Assembly (NCBI RefSeq): GCF_900636475.1
Contig: NZ_LR134283.1
Span: 682,001 to 746,000 of the forward strand
Direction: 5' to 3'
Source: Streptococcus anginosus
Lineage (GTDB): Bacteria; Bacillota; Bacilli; Lactobacillales; Streptococcaceae
Length of the DNA stretch: 64,000 bases
A program made the translations under genes and the position numbers. Position 1 is the first letter of the stretch; each line of letters begins with the position of its first letter. Shown here one piece after another: positions 18,001-24,076 of this stretch. The notes under the pieces are model-generated. The model saw nothing but the letters and a program-made list of their open reading frames with translations, was not told where the DNA came from and searched no databases.

Positions 18001-18111
18001 AGTTGACGGTTTGGTCAATTCTTCTGCTTGCACAGTTGCCCCACTAGCTACACCAAACGCAGCCAGTGCTATAGCTCCTGTTGCCGTACCTTTAATAACC
18101 TTGTTTCCCAT
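15037..18111 (-). CDS. SEC10/PgrA-like LPXTG surface protein
   Basis: A 1024-residue wall-anchored protein. Residues 1-29 form a signal peptide ending ATVQA. Residues about 80-400 are an Ala/Lys/Glu coiled coil with an internal duplication (ALEGTGEQK from 201 and ALDGTGAQK from 297). Residues about 404-620 form a globular domain of the SEC10/PgrA surface-exclusion type (SSGHSHAALAAGERPSS, WMSENLS, DYHSDFGHMSNML). A second coiled coil (about 625-960) also has a duplicated segment. LPQTG is at 991-995, followed by a hydrophobic span and RRKLGRKG for sortase anchoring. RBS AGGAGG precedes the ATG. Related proteins on plasmids and ICEs block redundant conjugation or promote aggregation. Base composition is visibly more GC-rich than the adjacent element genes, suggesting separate acquisition. 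Confidence 0.88.
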   Translation of the reverse strand: MGNKVIKGTATGAIALAAFGVASGATVQAEELTKPSTSLSSDVTAPKAHNIKVLDGVLLTKDGAAITTTPTEKTVEEAHGIKQQADQAVTDQAGKVAESAQMEESSQKAVEDATAKVAEAEKNKAAATPDAIAQAEKGVADTQKEIAQNQKASDTAANATQKATDAATTQKQAVEQAQKGVEAGQKAVDTAKKGVDTAKAALEGTGEQKALDEQKAANKGLEDAKNAESDATQKLAAAKKADAERHAQIKDLKNQETTQSKTATDTATDAAAKKATDTAAKADVNTAQKAVETAQAALDGTGAQKVLDEQKAAQKALSAAKTKEVEAAQKLDEAKKADADRDAQIKNLTAKEADQTVAKTDAENALAEAKKNAEAKKAAKEAAEAKRDALRKELDAKKKLSTINVPQYVIDAYKKYLASDREEADKDALQEVFNKWIAEGAYDIERHGNVPIDPSTVDPAHMTREQAKALTQYYAHLITAVRRQFWGTRVKTYTTEEAMDYVQKVAEAYAKENKPWSSGHSHAALAAGERPSSKLTWMSENLSTLRNRTTTMTEMYRFIAGTIIGMMVNDYHSDFGHMSNMLGNEQDDDVIGVASSVTPNGLGRMHYVGFSDKYAGQALPDPYDTTQLEKDLAQAESDFQAALTAFNEANGVLTAKQAASDAAHQALSTTQSELATVRNQALQTPSAEMAHRAAVATRTSAETRKASADKAVANLNASIQEKQVALQKAQAVLAAKEEAAQKAATALREAESKAVEAQQMLNATKAKLAALTGVKDATPAASEALEKATTARKDAQARKDAADKAVANLKASIKEKQVALRTAEQALTAAENNLAVLKASKANEDAKLVAAEQAVAAAKAVEAKLVAERAVLEDKLKDQQNLLAMYKNADKLLGEAVAEYEVASAKHKEAVAKTLEARSKLAELLKDQRDANSQYDAVKKAYEEWVTSKKAAEEKAQALSMRHATKPMTTSKKIRPIIHSSYIYSRADKQLPQTGEKGSWLALIGMEILASLSFGVRRKLGRKG

Positions 18112-18138
18112 AGTTCCTCCTGTTTTTTAACTTTTAGG

Positions 18139-18200
18139 AAGGCTTGACTTTGTAGTCAAGCCTTGTTATATGTAGTATAACAAGCGTTTTTGTCAAGTAT
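18139..18200 (-). promoter_or_regulatory. Surface-protein promoter region with two inverted repeats
   Basis: On the minus strand a TTGACA box (about 18190-18195) lies upstream of the inverted repeat CTTGTTATA-N5-TATAACAAG (18162-18184), which covers the -10 area. A perfect 11-bp hairpin (18139-18149 with 18154-18164, loop TTGT) follows, about 28 bp before the ATG. The hairpin lacks a T-run and would form in the 5' leader. Suggests an operator plus a leader structure. Confidence 0.6.
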
Positions 18201-18377
18201 TTAGCATGATTTTTGAAAAATTTTTGAGAAAAACGTTCCGTTCCCCTATCCAACCTTAAAAAGTTGTAACAGATTGATTATAGCACCTAAAACTAATCTT
18301 GTAAAGTTATTAATCAACCTTTTGAGAAGTTATCTTTCTCCCTAAAAATCGGTATCATGGAGAAAAAGAGGTACGAT

Positions 18378-18704
18378 ATGAAAGAATTATTACGAGATTA
18401 CATTGGGAAAAGAATCCGCCTTTTAAGATTAGAAAGAGGAATGACCCAAGAACAACTGGAAGAACGAGCGGATTTAGGCACAAATTACGTTTATAAACTA
18501 GAGCATCTTGCCCCAAATGTCAAAATCAACACTCTTGAAAGAGTGATGCAAGCCCTAGAAGTTGATATTGAAACCTTTTTTGATATGGTACCAGATAAGG
18601 AAAAAGAAGATGATTTGACCCAATTGGTGCAACATCTGAAATCACTCCCACAAGAAAAACAAAAGAAAGTGATTGATGCCATTACCGTATTATTAGAGAG
18701 TTGA
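18378..18704 (+). CDS. XRE-family transcriptional regulator
   Basis: A 108-residue helix-turn-helix regulator; the HTH is GKRIRLLRLERGMTQEQLEERADLGTNYVYKLEHLAPNVKINTLERVMQALEVD, with a short helical tail. Start chosen at ATG 18378 with AGAGG eight bases upstream; an ATG at 18357 lacks an RBS. Divergent from the surface-protein gene, so its dimer may act on the 18162-18184 inverted repeat. Target is inferred. Confidence 0.85.
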   Translation: MKELLRDYIGKRIRLLRLERGMTQEQLEERADLGTNYVYKLEHLAPNVKINTLERVMQALEVDIETFFDMVPDKEKEDDLTQLVQHLKSLPQEKQKKVIDAITVLLES

Positions 18705-18729
18705 GCGTTTTAAATCAATCTATAAATAA

Positions 18730-18778
18730 AAAAACAACTTAGAACTAAGATTTTGAACTTAGACTTTAAGTTGTTTTT
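18730..18778. terminator. Bidirectional terminator between the two XRE genes
   Basis: 12-bp stem AAAAACAACTTA / TAAGTTGTTTTT enclosing a smaller CTAAG/CTTAG hairpin, between convergent genes. Confidence 0.85.
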
Positions 18779-19214
18779 ATTTTTCATTTTTTATCAATTC
18801 TTTTGCCATTTTTGTCAACGGTTCCTCTTTTATTTTGATTAACAAGTCATTACAATCCTCTATGCTCATCTGTTTTTGACTAGCTTTATCTAAAAAGTAT
18901 TGATAATAGATGTCTTTACCATACGGTTGCAATTTATAGCCTGCTGTTTCAATTAAGGAGTGGCTAATAAATGTTGGTAATTGCAACGCAACACAAATAG
19001 CAATAATCGTTTCTAACTGTGGTTTATCAACTACTCCTTTCCTTAATTGCGAGACTGTCTTTTCACCCAAAGAGGAAAGCTCTGCTAATTTCCTATTAGT
19101 AAGTTGAAAATAATTCATTAATTCTGTCAACGTATCTTTAAATCGCAATTGTAAACAAGGTACCATTTTTTGATAATTATCCAACTCTTTTTTGAAGTCA
19201 TCTTTCGATTTCAC
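18777..19214 (-). CDS. HTH-domain protein, putative regulator of the divergent 402-residue gene
   Basis: A 145-residue protein from the GTG at 19214, which has AGGAGG nine bases upstream; the longer open frame to 19373 runs into the divergent gene and has no RBS. Residues about 28-75 look like a Cro/C1-type HTH (LMNYFQLTNRKLAELSSLGEKTVSQLRKG), and the rest is helical with no further motif. It is divergent from the unknown 402-residue protein with only 119 bp between starts, the layout of a regulator controlling its neighbour. It could also act directly with that protein. Confidence 0.6.
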   Translation of the reverse strand: MKSKDDFKKELDNYQKMVPCLQLRFKDTLTELMNYFQLTNRKLAELSSLGEKTVSQLRKGVVDKPQLETIIAICVALQLPTFISHSLIETAGYKLQPYGKDIYYQYFLDKASQKQMSIEDCNDLLIKIKEEPLTKMAKELIKNEK

Positions 19215-19290
19215 AGGAACTTCCCTCCTTTCTGGCTTTCTTAATTGTATTTTACAACACCATTCACAAGACAGACTAGAGATTTTTTGA

Positions 19291-19296
19291 TATAAT
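19291..19296 (+). promoter_or_regulatory. -10 box of the 402-residue gene
   Basis: TATAAT 38 bp before the TTG start, in the 119-bp divergent region; no strong -35 is visible, suggesting activator or repressor dependence. Confidence 0.5.
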
Positions 19297-19333
19297 TTCA
19301 ACTGAAAAAATCCGATTAAAGGAGGGAAGTAAA

Positions 19334-20542
19334 TTGTTTTATCATTTAAAGAACTATTTCTACTCAGAATCACAAAAAAGAATAAATAATAGAATAGATT
19401 CTATTAATCAGAAACGTCTAGAGCAAAAAAGAGCAGGGAAAAAAGTTTCTAAATTGACCAAAGGAAAACTATATCCAAATAAAACTCAAAAAATTATCAA
19501 ACTCTTAACAACTAATGACATTGATGTTACTTCTGAGTTTTTATCTCCAGCTATTGCCAACTCTATCCTTCTCAATATGAAATATATGGAAGATAAAGTG
19601 ATTTATCAAAATGAAGAAGATAAAGAAGGTATAAAGTTTAAAAAAGAAAAACGAGAAAACTTAGAATTTTTAAATGTATCTGAAATTTATTGGGGAACAG
19701 ATGAAGAAATGGATATGTTTAGTTGGAAATTCCATTTTCTGGCAAATTTATTTCGAGATATATTAGATCATCAATTTGAAGAAGCTTGTTTTGATAGGGA
19801 GGAAAATAGAGAAAAAGCAAGAGAACTAGTTGAAGAGACACTACAAGAATATGTCCCCTATGCTAGTTATCAAGCATATGAACAAGTCTTTTCACAGGAA
19901 GATGCTCACGCAGAATTTATAGAGTATCAGTTGGGAGAATATACTCCTACATTACTGGATATTCATTATAAGGAGCGACATGTCAATGCTTTTGAAGGTG
20001 CTATCTTTTATTTTTGTCAATTAGCCCTCTCTGATACTTTAGTTGATAAATTCTCTTTTTTAATCAACCAACCTCTAAGGTACGAAAGTAAAGAAAAAAA
20101 ACAATTTGTCGTGAAGTATACAGAAGCCAATTTTCGCTATTTTGATAAATTTATAATTTCTTTTATTGAATACACACTGATTCCTATTTTAGAAGATAGA
20201 AAAAATTTTATTCAATTTTCATTAGGGAAGAGGGTTTATCAATTAATTATTCAAGATTTAGAAATGGAAGCATTTATAGAATTTCAAAATCTAACAAACG
20301 GAAAAAATAAAGATACTTATGATAAATTCATTGAATCTGAGGCTTATATCTTAGGACTTATTGAATTGCTTGAAGCGAGTAACAGCTATCTAGACAGACT
20401 AAGTGATATTCAACTAAATTCACACGGAGATATAGAGCTTCAATATTTTAATAGTGAAGTGTTCAAGGAAGATACTTCTGACAAGTATTTTTCTTCTCAA
20501 AGATCTGCTTATCTTAAAACCTTATCTGTAAAAAATCTGTAG
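19334..20542 (+). CDS. Unrecognised 402-residue protein
   Basis: I do not recognise this family. Start is TTG 19334 with GGAGGG eight bases upstream. The N-terminus (about 1-60) is basic (RINNRIDSINQKRLEQKRAGKKVSKLTKGKLYP), followed by LLTTNDIDVTSEFLSPAIANSILLNMKYM. The remainder is largely helical and acidic, rich in Glu/Phe/Tyr (SWKFHFLANLFRDILDHQFEEACFD, AFEGAIFYFCQLALSD). No signal peptide, transmembrane span, Walker motif or nuclease signature is visible. AT-rich, divergent from an HTH gene and placed as accessory cargo between surface protein and mobility genes. Defence, toxin-like or element-regulatory roles are all possible. Confidence 0.55.
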   Translation: MFYHLKNYFYSESQKRINNRIDSINQKRLEQKRAGKKVSKLTKGKLYPNKTQKIIKLLTTNDIDVTSEFLSPAIANSILLNMKYMEDKVIYQNEEDKEGIKFKKEKRENLEFLNVSEIYWGTDEEMDMFSWKFHFLANLFRDILDHQFEEACFDREENREKARELVEETLQEYVPYASYQAYEQVFSQEDAHAEFIEYQLGEYTPTLLDIHYKERHVNAFEGAIFYFCQLALSDTLVDKFSFLINQPLRYESKEKKQFVVKYTEANFRYFDKFIISFIEYTLIPILEDRKNFIQFSLGKRVYQLIIQDLEMEAFIEFQNLTNGKNKDTYDKFIESEAYILGLIELLEASNSYLDRLSDIQLNSHGDIELQYFNSEVFKEDTSDKYFSSQRSAYLKTLSVKNL

Positions 20543-20613
20543 AAATTCTATTTTTTAGGTAAATTTTTTCAAGAACTTGGACTTCTCAAGTCATGCTCTT
20601 GAAATATCCATTT

Positions 20614-20655
20614 AAAGCCTTTTAGAGATGTCACTCTCTCAAATAAGGCTTTTTC
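20614..20655 (+). terminator. Terminator after the 402-residue gene
   Basis: Stem AAAGCCTT / AAGGCTTT with an inner AGAG/CTCT pairing and a T-run. Confidence 0.75.
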
Positions 20656-20713
20656 TTATGCTCAAAACAACTCTAAATACGACTTGACAAGTCCTATCAA
20701 TCCAGCCTCAGAT

Positions 20714-20722
20714 TGCTATACT
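20714..20722 (+). promoter_or_regulatory. Extended -10 promoter of the mobility operon
   Basis: TGCTATACT, an extended -10 (TG-N-TATACT), about 60 bp before the first mobility gene; no good -35 at 17 bp, but a TTGACA lies further upstream (about 20683). Confidence 0.45.
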
Positions 20723-20781
20723 TATACTCAGGCAAGGGGCCCACTTGCAAAAATAAAAACTAACAAGGAGGTTTTCCGCCC

Positions 20782-21096
20782 ATGAGGAAAATCACTCAAT
20801 CTGGTTATAGTTCAGAACTCGCTAATCATACACTTGATTCAAACAAAGAGATTTATCTCTTGAGTACAGAGCTAGAACCGCAATATCGTTTTGAAAATAA
20901 TCATCGTACAGATGAGATTGTAGCTTATCGCGCTTGGTTCACGCAAGAAGGGCTGCCACCTTTTACGGTGAAATTCGCTAAAAAGATTGCGCTACCAAGC
21001 TACTTGTCTGCCGTCAGCTTTGACAACTTAGAAGCCTGCGAAGTTCGTTACAATATCTACTTCCGTGCTGATGAAGTACATGAGGTGAAATCATGA
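20782..21096 (+). CDS. Small conserved element protein (YdcP-like candidate)
   Basis: A 104-residue cytosolic protein with a strong AAGGAGG RBS; first gene of the mobility operon, overlapping the ATPase gene by ATGA. The sequence (EIYLLSTELEPQYRF, DEIVAYRAWFTQEGLPPFTVKFAKK, CEVRYNIYFRADEV) resembles small beta-rich proteins at the same place in Tn916-like ICEs and streptococcal IMEs. Function is unknown; the family link is tentative. Confidence 0.6.
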   Translation: MRKITQSGYSSELANHTLDSNKEIYLLSTELEPQYRFENNHRTDEIVAYRAWFTQEGLPPFTVKFAKKIALPSYLSAVSFDNLEACEVRYNIYFRADEVHEVKS

Positions 21097-22247
21097 GTTT
21101 GAGCATGCAACATCAAAAGCAGGCTCAACTGTCACGAAACCCACTAGACCAAACCGCATCTAGTGGGGCCTTCCGTGACCCCCATGAGTTATGCACTTTT
21201 ATTCAACGAAACCTAAACAATGCCCTCGATGTCAACGGTGAGACGAGCTATACAAATTCGTTTATGATTCGTCTGGCTGGCAATGACCGCGGCTTTCTCT
21301 ATCTGCCAAATCTGCCCGTTTCCTACTCCCTTGACAATCAGCTTTATATGAAGATATACGCAATCTGTTCAGGAATTTTATACCCTTACAAAACTTTGTT
21401 ACCGCAGACCAATGCTTACTTTGTTCCTTACGACCCCGAAGAGCCCAACCTCGCACGAGCCCTCTTTTTTCCTTGGATTGACGGGATTCCAGAGCGTCTA
21501 ATGATTGAAAATATTGACCAGTTTATTGCTACAGAAGTAACTAGCAACCGCATTCCAATCATGGCAAACAAGGTCAGTTTAAATATGGACAACATTGTTC
21601 ACCTAGCCGTTAGCGGTTCATCGGGGTCAGGAAAATCAAAATTCACTGAATATTTAATTAGATGCTTAAACGCTGATACTGCTACTCATCTCTTGCTCGT
21701 TGATCCAAAATTATCTCAAATTTACAAACTAGGAAGAGAACTAAACTTAGAAGTTTTATCTCCCACTTTTGGTTCTAATCTAAATAGCTTCATTACAGAA
21801 ATCAACGAACTTCTAGGACGAGTGATAAACAAGATTTACGAGCGGCAACAGAAATTGCTTATCAATCCTAGTACAAATTTTTCAAAGATTTACGTTGTAA
21901 TTGATGAACTCCTTGCCTTGGTGCAAGGCAGCTCGAAGCAGGCAAGAGATACTTTCTCTCAATTACTTGGAACGATTGCCCTGTTAGGACGTGAGACACA
22001 AGTCAGCTTAATTCTCATCTCTCAACGCTTTGACGCAACTGCCTTTGGTGGAAATACAGCCGTTCGAGAACAAATCAATTGCGCCATTATTCTAGGTGAC
22101 ATCAACACGAATACAACGCAGTTCTTATTGCCTCATGCAAATATTGACAATATTGTTGTCCCAGCTGGCATTGGGACGGGTATCATCAAGTTTACAGATG
22201 ATCAGCACAACAATCACATTATGCCACTACTGACGCCTACCTATTGA
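21093..22247 (+). CDS. FtsK/SpoIIIE-type ATPase, TcpA-like coupling protein
   Basis: A 384-residue DNA-pumping or coupling ATPase. Walker A GSSGSGKS lies at 175-182, LLLVDPK at 201-206, Walker B YVVIDE at 267-272, and a sensor-like VSLILISQRFDA at 304-315. It lacks obvious transmembrane helices, but the next gene encodes a membrane protein that may anchor it. TcpA-type coupling proteins bring the relaxase-bound strand to a transfer channel; since no channel genes are here, the element would borrow one from a resident ICE or plasmid. Start overlaps the upstream gene by 4 bp. Confidence 0.85.
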   Translation: MSLSMQHQKQAQLSRNPLDQTASSGAFRDPHELCTFIQRNLNNALDVNGETSYTNSFMIRLAGNDRGFLYLPNLPVSYSLDNQLYMKIYAICSGILYPYKTLLPQTNAYFVPYDPEEPNLARALFFPWIDGIPERLMIENIDQFIATEVTSNRIPIMANKVSLNMDNIVHLAVSGSSGSGKSKFTEYLIRCLNADTATHLLLVDPKLSQIYKLGRELNLEVLSPTFGSNLNSFITEINELLGRVINKIYERQQKLLINPSTNFSKIYVVIDELLALVQGSSKQARDTFSQLLGTIALLGRETQVSLILISQRFDATAFGGNTAVREQINCAIILGDINTNTTQFLLPHANIDNIVVPAGIGTGIIKFTDDQHNNHIMPLLTPTY

Positions 22248-22266
22248 TAAAGGAGATTCTATTCTT

Positions 22267-22854
22267 ATGAATACTTTTAAACTTTCATTCAAATCCATAA
22301 ATTTTTATAACATATTTTATATTTTACTCATACCCTTGCTTCTAACAGGCGGAGGCGGACTTCTCCTCAAATTATGCTTAGTTGTTTTTCAAACACCTTT
22401 GATCATCACAAATATCTTTACTTTTCTTTCTGCTAAACTGTTAGCTCTCGCATTGAGACTGTTCCTATTACTTCTTGGGATAACAGCGATAAAATGGTTG
22501 CTAAATCAAAAACTCAATATGTGGAAATCTCTTTATTACACAAATAAAATCAGAAGATTTGCATATACCACCTCTGAAAAGTCTCTGAATATCGGACAAG
22601 ATAAGATTCCTTATAGCGTTGCCGATAAACGTCTTGCCAATCGCTCGCTATTGTCTTTAACAGTCGAATGTGAAGAAGATAAAATCATCACTTCTATAAA
22701 GTTACCTGCCAATCATAAAGCTATGAAAATTGTCAAAGAGTTATTGCCCGATATTAAAAATCATTTGACAGAGCTGGACCCTGCTTATAGCTTTAATGAT
22801 TTCACGCTTGAAAGCTACCGCGTTTATCAAGCCATTGGTACTCGCACAAAATAG
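22267..22854 (+). CDS. Membrane protein of the mobility operon
   Basis: A 195-residue protein with two or three N-terminal membrane helices (about 13-42, 45-62 and 63-82, the last containing LALALRLFLLLLGITAIKWLL) and a soluble C-terminal domain of about 100 residues (SLLSLTVECEEDKIITSIKLPANHKAMKIV). It lies between the coupling ATPase and the replication origin, with an AGGAG RBS. Likely membrane anchor or partner for the ATPase; no named family recognised. Confidence 0.65.
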   Translation: MNTFKLSFKSINFYNIFYILLIPLLLTGGGGLLLKLCLVVFQTPLIITNIFTFLSAKLLALALRLFLLLLGITAIKWLLNQKLNMWKSLYYTNKIRRFAYTTSEKSLNIGQDKIPYSVADKRLANRSLLSLTVECEEDKIITSIKLPANHKAMKIVKELLPDIKNHLTELDPAYSFNDFTLESYRVYQAIGTRTK

Positions 22855-22903
22855 GTGCTTCTGCGGCTTTGTCGGAACAGACAAAGAGCCGCAGAAAAGC
22901 ACC
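22854..22903 (+). repeat. 20-bp imperfect hairpin at the start of the origin region
   Basis: Arms 22854-22873 and 22880-22903 pair over about 20 bp (CTTTGTC/GACAAAG at the top) with two 2-nt bulges and a 6-nt loop. No T-run follows, so it is more likely an ssDNA structure or protein-binding site than a terminator. Confidence 0.65.
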
Positions 22904-22920
22904 CCATTTCAAACAGGAAG

Positions 22921-22953
22921 CAGAATAGAAATAGCGTAGTCTTTTCTATTCTG
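22921..22953 (+). other. Single-strand-origin-like hairpin with TAGCGT loop
   Basis: Perfect 11-bp stem CAGAATAGAAA / TTTCTATTCTG with an 11-nt loop beginning TAGCGT. TAGCG(A/T) in a hairpin loop is the CS-6 element of ssoA-type lagging-strand origins in rolling-circle plasmids such as pMV158. Assignment is by motif only. Confidence 0.5.
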
Positions 22954-22960
22954 GTGACGG

Positions 22961-23043
22961 TTCCCGCTGATAAGCGGGAAATGGCGATAGGAACTACTGG
23001 GGTTACTACGACCCCCAGTAGTTCAATAATCAATAATCAAATC
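22961..23043 (+). other. Rolling-circle double-strand origin (pMV158-type nick site)
   Basis: Hairpin TTCCCGCT-GATA-AGCGGGAA (22961-22980) is followed by a 12-bp-stem hairpin (22991-23002 with 23013-23024) whose loop carries TACTACGAC. TACTACG/AC is the sequence cut by pMV158 RepB; the predicted nick is between 23010 and 23011. Three 7-bp tandem repeats (TCAATAA, TCAATAA, TCAAATC; 23023-23043) follow as candidate Rep-binding iterons. The rep gene begins 20 bp later. Confidence 0.8.
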
Positions 23044-23063
23044 ATTAGAAAGGTTGATCTATT

Positions 23064-23675
23064 ATGCCTCTAACAAAACGTTCTAACAAGTGGGCTTTTC
23101 TCCTCTACAAAGAAAGTGCGCCCGAAAACTATATTGACATTTTAGAAGAAATGCAAGTCCCTTATATTTTGAGCCCATGGCATGACCAAGATGTGGACAA
23201 AAAAACGGGTGAACTATTAAAAGCCCATAAACACGGGGCTCTCTTCTTTGATTCTTTGAAGAGCTATACGCAAGTATCAGAACTTCTTACCGAAAATCTA
23301 AACACTCCTAAAAAGGTGCAAATTGTCTTCTCTCCAACGGGAATGTTTGATTATTTTACTCATGCACAAAACCCAGAAAAAACACCTTATGATGTCGAAG
23401 ATATCGAAAGCGGTGCAGGGTTTGACCTTGATCGGTTCTTAGTTGAACAACAATCTGAGCGCTTTATCAATGAAACCATTGACCTTATTAACGATTACAA
23501 TTTCACCGAATTTCAAGACCTCGTGATCTATGCCAGATACAACAGCTCTCGCATGCTAACATTGATTATGACTAATACCTACTTTTTTACAAAATTTATA
23601 GAATCAAAACGCTATCGCGAGAGCAGACACATCAAAGATGTGACCATCATTGACCAAGAAATGGATACGGACTAA
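23064..23675 (+). CDS. RepB-like rolling-circle initiator (HUH endonuclease, Rep_2 family)
   Basis: A 203-residue replication initiator that nicks its origin and stays bound to the 5' end. The active site is complete: HDQD with H40 and D43, the HUH motif AHKHGAL with H55 and H57, and YFTH with Tyr97. This closely parallels the metal ligands H39, D42, H55, H57 and nucleophile Y99 reported for pMV158 RepB (about 210 residues). The origin immediately upstream contains the pMV158 nick sequence. In streptococcal IMEs related Rep proteins serve as relaxases with TcpA-type couplers, so this one probably initiates both replication and transfer of the excised circle. Confidence 0.9.
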   Translation: MPLTKRSNKWAFLLYKESAPENYIDILEEMQVPYILSPWHDQDVDKKTGELLKAHKHGALFFDSLKSYTQVSELLTENLNTPKKVQIVFSPTGMFDYFTHAQNPEKTPYDVEDIESGAGFDLDRFLVEQQSERFINETIDLINDYNFTEFQDLVIYARYNSSRMLTLIMTNTYFFTKFIESKRYRESRHIKDVTIIDQEMDTD

Positions 23676-23681
23676 CTGCCT

Positions 23682-24023
23682 ATGAAACCAACCACCCTAC
23701 AAATTGACTTAAAAAATATTACGATACAACTCCCATCCGATAAAATTATCGTTGACCGTTCCGAATATGAAGAACTCAAAAAAATCTCCTCAAAAGGGCG
23801 TTATCTAACGCTCTCTGAGGTTTTAGAGCTTCTTTCTGTCTCTCGTCCATGGCTACTCGAAAACGTGCTCTATAAGCCTGAGATTCGTAAGCAAATTGAC
23901 ATTGATAAAAATAGCAATGGCTTTGTGAAATACCCAGATAGTCAAGGCGGACGCTATTACTTTCTGGCAAGCAAAACCAAAGAATTTTTCGAGGATCATT
24001 TTGCAAAAATTTTTGAATTATGA
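23682..24023 (+). CDS. DUF771-like DNA-binding protein, excisionase candidate
   Basis: A 113-residue protein of the DUF771 type found next to phage and IME integrases. The middle section (RYLTLSEVLELLSVSRPWLLENVLYKPEIRKQID) looks like a MerR/excisionase-like winged helix, ending with YPDSQGGRYYFLASKTKEFFEDHF, where the winged part would contact DNA. It lies between rep and int, where a recombination directionality factor is expected. A 10-bp hairpin (24027-24053) separates it from the integrase. Excisionase role is inferred. Confidence 0.65.
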   Translation: MKPTTLQIDLKNITIQLPSDKIIVDRSEYEELKKISSKGRYLTLSEVLELLSVSRPWLLENVLYKPEIRKQIDIDKNSNGFVKYPDSQGGRYYFLASKTKEFFEDHFAKIFEL

Positions 24024-24026
24024 TAA

Positions 24027-24053
24027 GATAACCAAGATAAAACCTTGGTTATC
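24027..24053 (+). repeat. 10-bp hairpin before the integrase gene
   Basis: GATAACCAAG / CTTGGTTATC with a 7-nt loop, followed by only a weak T-rich stretch; may attenuate read-through into the integrase gene. Confidence 0.5.
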
Positions 24054-24076
24054 GATTTCTTAGAAAAGAGGTAACC

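Noticed and set aside
18139..18164. 11-bp hairpin as an intrinsic terminator
   Set aside because: No T-run follows on either strand, so it is kept only as a leader or operator structure.
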